NCBI RefSeq assembly: GCF_016950255.1
Contig: NZ_JACGFN010000001.1
Span: 2,542,001 to 2,606,000 of the forward strand
Length of the DNA: 64,000 bases
Direction of reading: 5' to 3'
Source: Pectobacterium brasiliense
GTDB taxonomy: Bacteria; Pseudomonadota; Gammaproteobacteria; Enterobacterales; Enterobacteriaceae
A program made the translations under genes and the position numbers. Below are positions 18,675 through 27,788 of the stretch, piece by piece; within the stretch, counting starts at the first letter, position 1; each line of letters starts with the position of its first letter. Below the pieces are notes generated by a model, which worked only from the letters and a program-made list of their open reading frames with translations, searched no databases and was not told where the DNA came from.

Positions 18675-21386
18675 ATGACCGATATGATCACGCAAACGGG
18701 GTATCGCCGCGCCCGTAAGACACCCACGGCCACCTTTGCGATTGCCCGCGAGGCGCAAAACAGCCTCGATCAAACACTGGCTAACCTGAATACGCATCTG
18801 CACGGCTTAAGCCATGATGACGTCATTGAGCGCCAGCAAACCTATGGCGAAAACCGCGTCGCACATGAAAAAGCGCCGCACGCGCTGGTGCAGTTGGCCG
18901 CCGCGTTTAATAACCCGTTTATTTACGTACTGGTGGCGCTGGCCGCGATCAGCTTTTTCACCGATTACTGGCTACCGCTGCGCCATAATGAAGAGACATC
19001 GCTCACTGGTGTGATCATCATTCTGGTGATGGTGAGCCTGAGCGGCCTGCTGCGCTTTTGGCAGGAGTTTCGCACTAATAAAGCCGCCGAAGCACTGAAA
19101 TCGATGGTGCGGACAACGGCCACCGTGCTGCGCCGCCCTCACGCCAGCGCCACTGCCGTCATGCAGGAAATCCCGCTTCAGCAATTGGTTCCCGGCGATA
19201 TTCTGACGCTTTCCGCTGGCGATATGGTGCCAGCGGATGTCCGACTGGTGGAATCACGCGATTTGTTCGTCAGCCAGGCCGTTCTGACCGGTGAATCGCT
19301 GCCGATCGAAAAATACGACGTCTTCAGCGATATCAGCGCCAAAGGCTGTCAGCCCGCAGGCTGCGGCGGCGAAAGCGATCTGCTGGCGCTCTCCAACATT
19401 TGTCTGATGGGAACCAACATTTCCAGCGGTACGGCAACCGCCATCGTCGTGGCGACGGGTAGCCACACCTACTTTGGCTCGCTGGCAAAATCGATTGTCG
19501 GCACCCGTTCCCAAACCGCCTTCGATCGCGGCGTGAACAGCGTAAGCTGGCTGCTGATCCGTTTCATGATTGTGATGGTGCCTGTCGTGCTGCTGATTAA
19601 CGGCTTCACCAAAGGTGACTGGATGGAGGCTAGCCTGTTTGCGCTGGCGGTCGCCGTCGGCCTGACGCCGGAAATGCTGCCGATGATTGTCTCTTCGAAT
19701 CTGGCAAAAGGCGCGATCGCCATGGCGCGGCGTAAAGTGGTGGTCAAACGGCTGAACGCGATTCAGAACTTTGGCGCGATGGATGTCCTGTGCACCGACA
19801 AAACTGGCACGCTGACGCAGGATCGCATCATCCTTGAACATCACCTGAATACGCAGGGTCAAATCGACGCGAGCGTACTCCAACTCGCCTGGCTCAACAG
19901 CGCGCACCAGAGCGGCATGAAAAACCTGATGGATCAGGCCATCATGCATTTTGGTCGCCATAATCCCGCCATCGCCGCACTAGGCCGCTATCGCAAAATC
20001 GATGAGCTACCGTTTGATTTCATTCGCCGCCGTCTGTCCATCATCGTTGCCGATGAGCACAACCAGCAACGCCTGATTTGCAAAGGCGCAGTAGAAGAAA
20101 TGCTGGCCGTCGCCACGCACGTGAGTGAAAACGGGCAGCGGTATGAACTGGACGACGAGCGCCGCAGTACGCTGAAAACGCTGGCGGAAAACTACAACCA
20201 GCAAGGATTCCGTGTGCTGATGATCGGCACCCGTGAACTGAGTCCGGTGGGCAGCACGCTGCCGCTGAGCGCCGAGGATGAACGCGACCTGACAATTTGC
20301 GGTCTGCTGACGTTCCTCGATCCGCCGAAAGAAAGCGCCTCTGCCGCCATTCGTGCCCTGCATGAAAATGGCGTGACGGTTAAAGTTCTGACGGGCGATA
20401 ACGCGATTATTACCAGCAAGATCTGCCGCGATGTCGGGCTGGAACCGGGCGAAGTGCTGGAAGGCAACGCTATCGATGCGCTCAGCGATGAACAGCTCGG
20501 CGTGCTGGTAGAACAGCGCACCATTTTTGCCCGGCTGACGCCGCTGCAAAAATCCCGCGTGCTGAAAGCGCTACAGGGGAATAACCATACGGTCGGATTT
20601 CTGGGTGACGGTATCAACGATGCTCCCGCTCTGCGCGATGCGGATATCGGGATTTCTGTCGATACGGGTACAGATATCGCCAAAGAGTCGGCCGATATCA
20701 TTCTGCTGGAAAAGAACCTGATGGTGCTGGAAGAAGGCGTCATCAAAGGGCGCGAGACGTTTGGTAATATCATCAAATACCTGAACATGACCGCCAGCTC
20801 CAACTTCGGTAACGTGTTTTCAGTGTTGGTAGCCAGCGCCTTTATTCCATTCCTGCCGATGCTGGCGATCCATCTGCTGATTCAGAACCTAATGTACGAC
20901 ATCTCTCAGCTATCACTGCCGTGGGACAAAATGGATAAGGAGTTCCTGCGTAAACCGAGAAAATGGGATGCCAAAAATATCGGTCGCTTCATGCTGTGTA
21001 TCGGGCCGACGTCATCGATTTTTGACATCACCACCTACGCGCTAATGTGGTTCGTGTTTGCCGCCAACAGCGTAGAGCATCAGGCCCTGTTTCAGTCAGG
21101 CTGGTTCGTTGAGGGGTTGCTGTCACAAACGCTGGTAGTGCACATGCTGCGTACCCAGAAGATCCCGTTCATTCAGAGTACAGCGGCGCTGCCGGTGATG
21201 CTGATGACCGGGCTGGTAATGGCGCTGGGTATCTATCTGCCGTTCTCCCCGCTGGGGCCGCTGGTCGGTTTGCAGCCGCTGCCGTGGGAATATTTCCCGT
21301 GGCTGGCCGCCACGCTGATTGGCTACTGCACCGTCGCTCAACTGGTCAAACGCGCCTATATTCGCCGTTTCGGCCAGTGGTTCTGA
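18675..21386 (+). CDS. mgtA: Magnesium-translocating P-type ATPase MgtA/MgtB
   Basis: A 903-residue P3B-type ATPase that imports Mg2+ across the inner membrane when Mg2+ is scarce. Residues 1-70 are a divergent cytoplasmic N terminus. The TGESLPIEK actuator loop is near residues 205-213, the phosphorylation motif DKTGTLT starts at Asp375, and the hinge GDGINDAP is near residues 645-652. About ten membrane segments are present, ending in the conserved SPLGPLVGLQPLPWEYFPWL region. It lies under a PhoP-type promoter with a leader peptide, and a small membrane peptide gene follows. MgtA and MgtB are hard to separate by eye. Confidence 0.92.
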   Translation: MTDMITQTGYRRARKTPTATFAIAREAQNSLDQTLANLNTHLHGLSHDDVIERQQTYGENRVAHEKAPHALVQLAAAFNNPFIYVLVALAAISFFTDYWLPLRHNEETSLTGVIIILVMVSLSGLLRFWQEFRTNKAAEALKSMVRTTATVLRRPHASATAVMQEIPLQQLVPGDILTLSAGDMVPADVRLVESRDLFVSQAVLTGESLPIEKYDVFSDISAKGCQPAGCGGESDLLALSNICLMGTNISSGTATAIVVATGSHTYFGSLAKSIVGTRSQTAFDRGVNSVSWLLIRFMIVMVPVVLLINGFTKGDWMEASLFALAVAVGLTPEMLPMIVSSNLAKGAIAMARRKVVVKRLNAIQNFGAMDVLCTDKTGTLTQDRIILEHHLNTQGQIDASVLQLAWLNSAHQSGMKNLMDQAIMHFGRHNPAIAALGRYRKIDELPFDFIRRRLSIIVADEHNQQRLICKGAVEEMLAVATHVSENGQRYELDDERRSTLKTLAENYNQQGFRVLMIGTRELSPVGSTLPLSAEDERDLTICGLLTFLDPPKESASAAIRALHENGVTVKVLTGDNAIITSKICRDVGLEPGEVLEGNAIDALSDEQLGVLVEQRTIFARLTPLQKSRVLKALQGNNHTVGFLGDGINDAPALRDADIGISVDTGTDIAKESADIILLEKNLMVLEEGVIKGRETFGNIIKYLNMTASSNFGNVFSVLVASAFIPFLPMLAIHLLIQNLMYDISQLSLPWDKMDKEFLRKPRKWDAKNIGRFMLCIGPTSSIFDITTYALMWFVFAANSVEHQALFQSGWFVEGLLSQTLVVHMLRTQKIPFIQSTAALPVMLMTGLVMALGIYLPFSPLGPLVGLQPLPWEYFPWLAATLIGYCTVAQLVKRAYIRRFGQWF

Positions 21387-21442
21387 GCCCTTCTTACCTC
21401 TTCACGGCGGGTGCGCTGTCGCCCGCCAAATCAGGAGCCGCG

Positions 21443-21535
21443 ATGAAACCTTCTCGCTATGCATTCAGGATAGTTGTCTTCTTTCTTACCCTGATTTCAC
21501 TGATTAACGTCACGATGCTGCTTACCGTCATCTAG
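21443..21535 (+). CDS. 30-residue membrane peptide downstream of mgtA
   Basis: The frame encodes MKPSRYAFRIVVFFLTLISL and ten more residues (INVTMLLTVI). It has a basic N terminus and a single hydrophobic segment at about residues 9-29. AGGAG sits five bases before the ATG, and the gene starts 56 bases after the mgtA stop, so it is probably co-transcribed. In Salmonella the 30-residue MgtR peptide lies beside mgtCB and promotes degradation of MgtC and MgtA, and E. coli MgtS stabilises MgtA. This peptide has the same size, topology and context, but I do not see clear sequence identity with either. Confidence 0.55.
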   Translation: MKPSRYAFRIVVFFLTLISLINVTMLLTVI

Positions 21536-21721
21536 ACTGTAAAAATACCGATACAGTGGCAAACATACATACCACCTTAGATGTAGCATAAGTTAACGAT
21601 CTTGTTGCAAAAAAACAGAGAAAAAAGATATAAGCAATTAAATAATAAGCAATATATTCTTGTTAATGGGGTGGCAAGCAAAATAGGCATGATTTTTTTA
21701 AGGGAATCATGGGGTCAGCGC

Positions 21722-21748
21722 TAAACCATTCCCCTATTAGGCCGAAAC
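21722..21748 (+). promoter_or_regulatory. FliA (sigma-28) promoter of the second chemoreceptor gene
   Basis: TAAA (21722-21725), a 15-base spacer and GCCGAAAC (21741-21748) match TAAA-N15-GCCGATAA at ten of twelve fixed positions. It ends 75 bases before the ATG of the downstream chemoreceptor gene. The remaining gap after the small peptide gene shows no other feature. Confidence 0.6.
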
Positions 21749-21823
21749 TAAAATAAACCCCTGTCTACTTTTGCAAACTGCACATGTCAGGAACGGACGA
21801 CTTGCAGGCTATGGAGCACACCT

Positions 21824-23773
21824 ATGAAATCCCTTCATCATATCTCGATTCGTAGTAAGTTCATTCTTGCTCTTCTCCCACCCATTCTTGCCCTCCTCTG
21901 GTTCAGTTTTTCCGGCGTGATGGAACGCCGCAGTACAGAAAATGAAATGATCCGTATGGAAAAGCTTATCACGTTGGCGCGCGATGCAGGCGAGTACGCT
22001 CACCAGTTACAGCGTGAGCGCGGCTTGAGCGCAGGCTATTTTGGCAGTCAGGGGAAAAATTTTGGCCCAGAGCTCACCACGCAGCGGCAAGCCACCGATC
22101 GGGCACAGCAGGTGCTTGAGCAAACCGCCGTAAACCTGAGCCGCGCCGAGCTTGGGGATGCCGTCAGCGAAGAACTCGGGCGCCTCACACAGAAAACACA
22201 ACAGCTTGGGGAGCACCGTCGCAGTGTCGATAGCATATCGATACCCGTTGCCCAAGCCATCGGCTACTATTCCGATTCCGTCAACTATCTGCTGAATATT
22301 GTCGGGGATATGACTCATCTGGTCAGCGACGGCGGTATCGCCCAGCAGTTGGCGGCCTATTACAACCTGCTGAACGTCAAAGAGCAGGCCGGGCTTGAAC
22401 GCGCCGTGCTCTCCAACACGTTCTCTGCCAATAGCTTTGCTGCTGGTATGTTCGAACGTCTAAACCAGATGGTTGGCCGGGGAGATGCCTATACCACGGC
22501 CTATAACATGTTCGCCAATCCCGAGCTACGCAGAGCTTTTGAACAGGCCCTCAACAATCCTTCTGCACAAAACGCACTTCAGATGCGTAATAAGGCCATC
22601 GCCTCTCCCGGCGGCAATTTTGGTATCGATGCGAGCCAGTGGTTTAATCAACAAACGGCAAAAATCGATGAGTTGAAAAAGGTTGAACAACTCGCCACCA
22701 ACGACCTGACGGTACAGGTGAATACCTTAGCCGCCAATGCCCGCCAGTCCTGGATTAGCTATCTGGCCGGTGCGTTGGTTTCTCTGCTCATGGCACTCGG
22801 TCTTGCTTCCATGGTCATGCGCAGCATCAACGAGCAGCTTCAACAAACGCTGACGACCATTCGCGAGATGGGCGGGGATCTTACACGCCGCCTGCGCGTG
22901 CCGGGAACCGACGAACTGTCGCAGTTGAATCAGGCGTATAACGCCTCACTGGAAAACATCGCCGATATGGTGGTGAGTATTAAGCGCAGCTCGCAGACGA
23001 TTGGACAGGCCAGCAGCGAGATCGCCAACGGCAATCAGGATCTGGCGCAGCGTACCGAAGAACAATCCGCTTCGCTGGTGCAAACCGCCAGCAGCATGGA
23101 AGAGATTACCGTCACGGTAAAACAAACCGCCGACTTTGCCGGACAGGCGCGTCAGTTGACAACAGAGGTGGACGATCAGGCTCATCGTGTCGGCACCATT
23201 ACCGAGTCGGCCAGCGGTGCGATGGAAAGAATTCAGGACGCCAGCCAGCGCGTGAACGCGGTGGTTTCCGCCATTGATGCCATTGCCTTTCAGACCAACC
23301 TGCTGGCGCTGAACGCGGCGGTTGAGGCCGCACGAGCGGGGCAGCATGGCCGCGGGTTCTCTGTCGTCGCGGCGGAAGTGCGTCAGCTATCGCAGCGCAG
23401 TGCAGACGAAGCAGGCAAAATCCGCGCGCTCATCGCCGACAGCATTGCCAGCGTCAGCGAAGGGACAAAGCTGGTGAACCAATCGAACCGGGGGATTAAC
23501 GATATCGTCGCCGGCACCCGTAAAGTGCGCGATCTGGTGAATGAAATCGCGGTCGCCGCCGATGAACAGTCGCTGGGCATCGCGCAAATTAATGAAGCGC
23601 TCAGCCAGCTAGAGATGGTCACGCAGCAGAATGCGACGCTGGTTTCTCAGGCTTCCGTTGCCAGCCAGTTACTGGATGAACAGGCGATTGAAATGGAATC
23701 GCTGGTCAGCCGCTTCAAGGTTGACGACAACGCACCGCAGCAACCTTTGCGGCAAGCGCTGTTATCAAGGTAG
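21824..23773 (+). CDS. Methyl-accepting chemotaxis protein with NIT sensor domain
   Basis: A 649-residue chemoreceptor. After membrane segment 1 (about residues 12-31) comes a long periplasmic domain carrying QRERGLSAGYFGSQGKNF near residues 64-81. This is typical of the NIT (nitrate/nitrite-sensing) domain, with a second RAVLSNTFSANSF-like half-motif later. Membrane segment 2 is at about 308-330, then HAMP and the signalling domain with AFQTNLLALNAAVEAARAGQ near residues 488-507. Nitrate or nitrite as ligand is inferred from the domain only. Expression with the flagellar genes is suggested by the FliA-type promoter. Confidence 0.88.
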   Translation: MKSLHHISIRSKFILALLPPILALLWFSFSGVMERRSTENEMIRMEKLITLARDAGEYAHQLQRERGLSAGYFGSQGKNFGPELTTQRQATDRAQQVLEQTAVNLSRAELGDAVSEELGRLTQKTQQLGEHRRSVDSISIPVAQAIGYYSDSVNYLLNIVGDMTHLVSDGGIAQQLAAYYNLLNVKEQAGLERAVLSNTFSANSFAAGMFERLNQMVGRGDAYTTAYNMFANPELRRAFEQALNNPSAQNALQMRNKAIASPGGNFGIDASQWFNQQTAKIDELKKVEQLATNDLTVQVNTLAANARQSWISYLAGALVSLLMALGLASMVMRSINEQLQQTLTTIREMGGDLTRRLRVPGTDELSQLNQAYNASLENIADMVVSIKRSSQTIGQASSEIANGNQDLAQRTEEQSASLVQTASSMEEITVTVKQTADFAGQARQLTTEVDDQAHRVGTITESASGAMERIQDASQRVNAVVSAIDAIAFQTNLLALNAAVEAARAGQHGRGFSVVAAEVRQLSQRSADEAGKIRALIADSIASVSEGTKLVNQSNRGINDIVAGTRKVRDLVNEIAVAADEQSLGIAQINEALSQLEMVTQQNATLVSQASVASQLLDEQAIEMESLVSRFKVDDNAPQQPLRQALLSR

Positions 23774-23802
23774 TGCATTAAGACAGTCGGACTGAGGTGG
23801 CC

Positions 23803-23825
23803 GACAGCAGTATCTGCTGTCCTTT
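23803..23825 (+). terminator. Intrinsic terminator after the NIT chemoreceptor
   Basis: GACAGCAG (23803-23810) pairs perfectly with CTGCTGTC (23814-23821) around a three-base loop, followed by CTTTT. A second hairpin AGCCGGGC/GCCCGGCT follows at 23827-23848. Confidence 0.6.
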
Positions 23826-23848
23826 TAGCCGGGCGATGTAGCCCGGCT

Positions 23849-24386
23849 CCACTTCATTACTTAGACGATATATCCCGTATATCTCTCATCACTTCCCCCT
23901 CTTTATTCCCTCTCTATCTCTTCTATTTATCTCCACACTTTATATTGGGTTAATACAGGTAAAATCTATTTTATATTTCCAAACATAATTATAATTGGTA
24001 CCCTCGTCGCTTTAATTAACTAATTAAAGTGGATGTCAATAACGCATTACTTTATATAAAAAGGCCTAGAAATAAGGATATAAATTGTAATATCAATACA
24101 ACATTACATACCTAACCTCAAATAAGGTTAAGTAAAATAGTTTTTTCTTATTATAAGGATATAAGTGATAAGTGATTGTTTTTAAAAGAATTAAATAATT
24201 ATTTATTTATATTAACAACAAATAAAAATATAAGAAAATTCTCAATAAGCGTCACAATTTAGAAAACGCCAGAACTAAATCCAATTATGCCTAACTTAAT
24301 TAAGTGAAGGCTAATAATTAATGATTCCGTTTTCCTTCCCAACTGGGCGGGGAATATCCCTGTGTTTTCTAAAGAGAGAGTTCACT
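23849..24386. other. AT-rich intergenic region before the carbonic anhydrase gene
   Basis: About 540 bases, very AT-rich from 23930 to 24320, with many short A/T runs. No gene, tRNA or clear palindromic operator was found. It should contain the promoter of the carbonic anhydrase and SulP operon. Confidence 0.35.
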
Positions 24387-25022
24387 TTGACGACATTAAA
24401 ACCCCTATTAGCCAAAAACCGTAGTTGGGCTACGTTGCGTCGCCAGCGCCATCCCCATTATTTCAGAAAGCACACGCAGGGCCAGACGCCCCACTCACTC
24501 TGGATCGGCTGTTCAGACAGTCGCGTTCCTGCCGAAGTGCTGACGGGTTCTGCCCCTGGCGAGCTTTTTGTTCACCGCAACATCGCGAATATGGTGGTGG
24601 CAGACGACGATAATTTCATGAGCGTGCTGCAATATGCCCTCGAATACCTGCATGTTTCCCGCATCGTGCTCTGTGGCCACTATGGCTGTGGCGGCGTTCA
24701 GGCGGCGGTGAACCTCCCCGAAATGGGGCTCGCTCAGGAGGATTCCGCCCTTTCCCGCCGCATCACGGATCTGCGTCAGGCGCTTTCGCCGCATATTGCC
24801 GCTTCGCAAGATAGCGATGCCGATGAAAGCACGCGCCAGAACCAACTGGTGGAAGCCAACGTGCTGGCACAGTTCGCCCACTTGATCGCTTGTGAACCGG
24901 TACAAAAAGCCTGGCGCAATGGGGTCGAGCTTGATGTTTTCGGCTGCGTCTACGACCTGCATAGCGGTCACCTAAAGGAACTCATCCACCGTCACGCCCA
25001 GAAACAGGAGGCATCCCCATGA
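24387..25022 (+). CDS. can: Beta-class carbonic anhydrase
   Basis: A cytoplasmic zinc enzyme interconverting CO2 and bicarbonate. I choose a TTG start at 24387 because the protein then aligns at its first residue with E. coli Can. The zinc ligands fall on exactly the same numbers, Cys42 and Asp44 in WIGCSDSRVPAE, and His98 and Cys101 in LCGHYGCGG. An ATG at 24321 would add 22 residues with no similarity. GAGAGAG precedes the TTG by six bases. The product is 211 residues. Its stop overlaps the SulP transporter start, so the pair probably acts together in inorganic-carbon supply. Confidence 0.88.
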   Translation: MTTLKPLLAKNRSWATLRRQRHPHYFRKHTQGQTPHSLWIGCSDSRVPAEVLTGSAPGELFVHRNIANMVVADDDNFMSVLQYALEYLHVSRIVLCGHYGCGGVQAAVNLPEMGLAQEDSALSRRITDLRQALSPHIAASQDSDADESTRQNQLVEANVLAQFAHLIACEPVQKAWRNGVELDVFGCVYDLHSGHLKELIHRHAQKQEASP

Positions 25023-26488
25023 ATCTGAGCACACTCCGACATGATATCCCCGCGGGGCTCGTCGTCTTCCTTGTTGCCCTGCCGTTGAGCCTCGGTATCG
25101 CGCAGGCCAGCGGTCTTCCTCCTTTTGTCGGTCTGTTGACCGGCGTCGTCGGTGGTATCGTCGTCACCCTATTCAGTCCATCTCGCTACGCCGTCAGCGG
25201 CCCTGCCGCCGGTCTGGTTACTATCGTCTCCGGCTCTATCGCCAGCCTGGGATCGTTTTCGGCATTGCTATTGGCGATCATGCTCGCAGGGGTGCTGCAA
25301 TGCCTTATGGGCCTGCTGCGCGCCGGGCGTTTCATTACGCTCATCCCTGGCACTGTAATTAAAGGCATGCTGTCTGCTATCGGCATCCTGCTGATTATTC
25401 AGCAAATCCCGCTCGCCTTCGGTTCGGACGGTGAGGACAGCCTGAAATCGCTCTTCGACGCCTCCGAACCGGGATTCTCCGCCAGCGCGCTGACCGTCTG
25501 CCTGGTCGGGCTGGCAATTCTTTGGCTCTGGACCACCAAGCCCGTGCAGAAAATCAGCGCATTGAGCTGGCTTCCAGGCCCGCTGGTCGCCGTGCTTTTT
25601 GGCGGACTCTTTACCGTCTACGGTGAGCGCTTGTCCTCCGAAATGGTCGATAACCTGCCGCGTATTGTTCTGCCGGAATTTGGCAGTCTGGAACAGTTGA
25701 TGGGGGAGATGACGCGTCCTGACTGGCAAGCATGGAAGAACCCGGCGGTTTATGTCGTCGCGGTAACGCTGGCGCTGGTGGCTAGCCTGGAAACGTTGTT
25801 AAGTCAGGAAGCGCTGAAGAAAATTCGTCCGCAGCATCCTGCGCCTTCGCCGGATAAAGAGATGCGCGCGCAAGGTATCGGGAACCTGCTCAGTGGTTTT
25901 CTGGGCGGATTGCCGATTACTGCCGTGATCGTACGCAGCTCCGTCAACGTCAACGCTGGCGCGCGTACCAAATTTTCCATCCTGCTGCACGGCGTGCTGC
26001 TGCTGCTTTGCGGCCTGTTTATGACCGACTTGCTCAACGTCATTCCGCTTGCCAGTCTGGCAGCCGTGTTGCTGTATACCGGCTATAAGCTGGCTTCTCC
26101 GCAACAGTTCCTGCTGCTGTGGCGTCAGGGTTTACAACAGTTCGTGCCTTTCGCCGCGACCGTTATTGGGATCATCGTGTTTGGGATGCTGGCAGGCATC
26201 GGGATTGGTATCGTGACCCAGTTGGCTTTCAGCATTTACAAAAGCCACCGCAACGCGATGCAGCTCACACGCTACGGCGATCACTTTGTCCTGAGCTTTC
26301 AGCAGAACCTGACGTTTGTACACAACCCGCGTCTGCAAGGCTTGCTCAACAAGATCCCCGCCAACAGCGTCGTGATTGTGGAACACGACAATGCCGACTA
26401 CATCGACCCCGATGTCCGCACGATGCTGGAAGATTTCCGCGAGAATGCGCAAGAACGCGGCATCAAACTCAGCCAGTGGCCAGTTTGA
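25019..26488 (+). CDS. SulP family anion transporter (probable bicarbonate transporter)
   Basis: A 489-residue inner-membrane transporter of the SulP/SLC26 family, with ten or more hydrophobic segments between about residues 15 and 405. Family motifs visible are VALPLSLGIAQASGLPPFVG (about 19-38) and SGPAAGLVTIVSG (about 60-72). The C-terminal 80 residues form a short STAS-like domain (VVIVEHDNADYIDPDVRTML). The ATG overlaps the carbonic anhydrase stop (ATGA). Direct coupling to a carbonic anhydrase suggests bicarbonate as substrate, by analogy with known SulP and carbonic anhydrase pairs, but sulfate or dicarboxylates cannot be excluded. Confidence 0.88.
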   Translation: MNLSTLRHDIPAGLVVFLVALPLSLGIAQASGLPPFVGLLTGVVGGIVVTLFSPSRYAVSGPAAGLVTIVSGSIASLGSFSALLLAIMLAGVLQCLMGLLRAGRFITLIPGTVIKGMLSAIGILLIIQQIPLAFGSDGEDSLKSLFDASEPGFSASALTVCLVGLAILWLWTTKPVQKISALSWLPGPLVAVLFGGLFTVYGERLSSEMVDNLPRIVLPEFGSLEQLMGEMTRPDWQAWKNPAVYVVAVTLALVASLETLLSQEALKKIRPQHPAPSPDKEMRAQGIGNLLSGFLGGLPITAVIVRSSVNVNAGARTKFSILLHGVLLLLCGLFMTDLLNVIPLASLAAVLLYTGYKLASPQQFLLLWRQGLQQFVPFAATVIGIIVFGMLAGIGIGIVTQLAFSIYKSHRNAMQLTRYGDHFVLSFQQNLTFVHNPRLQGLLNKIPANSVVIVEHDNADYIDPDVRTMLEDFRENAQERGIKLSQWPV

Positions 26489-26513
26489 CGCACTAACCGC
26501 CGCGAATAACGGC

Positions 26514-26535
26514 AACGCCCTCGTCGGAGGGCGTT
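26514..26535. terminator. Bidirectional terminator between the SulP gene and yaiW
   Basis: AACGCCCTC (26514-26522) pairs perfectly with GAGGGCGTT (26527-26535) around the GTCG tetraloop. It lies 26 bases after the SulP stop and just past the yaiW stop on the other strand, so it could serve both converging genes. Confidence 0.6.
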
Positions 26536-26538
26536 TGC

Positions 26539-27636
26539 CTATTTAGCTCTCGCCAAACACCGCTGGCGACGATCGTCGACCCGATTGGCAAACCACGCCG
26601 TGGTCAGCTTGCGCGTAATTTTCGGGCTTTCCAGCGTGATCCCCGGCAGGATGGCGCGCGGCGCCTTCGTGCCCGACTTATCCGCCAGCGCAAAGACGCG
26701 CTCATACAGGCTGGTGTCTTCAAAATCGAGGCTATTACCCTTCTCCAGCGCGCGACGAATGGCGCTGTCACTCATGTCCAACCGCTTCCCCAACGCGCGA
26801 ACCGCCAGTTCCGTAGCACTGGCTTTATCCGAACCGTAGTTGATTAAATCACCGTCCAGCGCCAGCTTGATCCCCGTCAGACGGCTAACAGCACGCTGAA
26901 ACGCTGCATTTCGGCTGGCATACCATCCCGCGTTAAAATCCGCGAATCGGTATATTGACTGCGGATAATTCGCCGGATAGCCCAGCAGGTGTTTGATGCC
27001 AAAGTACATCCCGCCACGACGGCTAAACACCTCCTGACGAATCGTGCCGTCCACGGTATACGGATAGCCCTTCGCGTTAGCTTCCGCGAACGCGATGCTC
27101 ACCTGCATCGGCCCACCGGTATGCACCGGATTCAGCCGACCGAACAGCGTCTGCCCCATCGGCACCATGTCGATGAAATCATCAAAGATCGCGCTAAGCT
27201 CTTTTTCGGTACGCACTTTATCAAGCCGCTCGCTGTAGCTTTTTCCGTTAGGGGATTTGATGAGCAGCGCGGTACGCACCAGAAACGCTGGTACATGAAC
27301 TTTCTCCGCACGGCGGTCAATCTCCTGCCAGGCGATTTTCGACAAATTCGGCACCTGCGGATCGGCATTAAACGTCGATTCCTGCTCGGTTACAGCCAGT
27401 ACCGAACACAGATTTTCATTGCTGGGATCGAGTCCCTGCGTGGTGAACGCCGTAGCGATGTCGGTCGCCCAGCCCTGACGATCTTTCACGTTGTCCGGCA
27501 GCAGCTTGAGTAGCTGAGCACGAACATCCGCAGGCCGCGATTCCGGTGTCGTCGCAGTCTTGCTGGCACAGCCCGCGAGCACCAGCAGAGCCAATGCGCA
27601 TAGGGGACGAAACAAGGGAATAGAAGAACGGGACAT
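26539..27636 (-). CDS. yaiW: YaiW-like outer-membrane lipoprotein (DUF1615)
   Basis: A 365-residue lipoprotein closely resembling E. coli YaiW, a surface-exposed lipoprotein that influences uptake of proline-rich peptides with SbmA. The signal peptide ends in a clear lipobox LVLAGC near residue 23. The mature part carries the conserved stretches EQESTFNADP, IAWQEIDRRAEKVHVPAFLV, GGPMQVSIAFAEANAKGYPY and YRFADFNAGWYASRNAAFQ. I prefer the ATG at 27636 over one five codons upstream because it leaves a normal lipoprotein signal. No sbmA gene is adjacent, so the partner must lie elsewhere or be absent. Confidence 0.87.
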   Translation of the reverse strand: MSRSSIPLFRPLCALALLVLAGCASKTATTPESRPADVRAQLLKLLPDNVKDRQGWATDIATAFTTQGLDPSNENLCSVLAVTEQESTFNADPQVPNLSKIAWQEIDRRAEKVHVPAFLVRTALLIKSPNGKSYSERLDKVRTEKELSAIFDDFIDMVPMGQTLFGRLNPVHTGGPMQVSIAFAEANAKGYPYTVDGTIRQEVFSRRGGMYFGIKHLLGYPANYPQSIYRFADFNAGWYASRNAAFQRAVSRLTGIKLALDGDLINYGSDKASATELAVRALGKRLDMSDSAIRRALEKGNSLDFEDTSLYERVFALADKSGTKAPRAILPGITLESPKITRKLTTAWFANRVDDRRQRCLARAK

Positions 27637-27788
27637 AGTCTCTCGCATCATGATGGGAAGGCTGTCAGAACGTTAGCGCAGCCCGCACCAATTATCCAGC
27701 CGGAGTCAAGCACATGCATTTTACGGGCTGACCTGGCATAGTTAGCGCTATCACTAACCGAATGCGCTAACGAACGGATAACACACGC

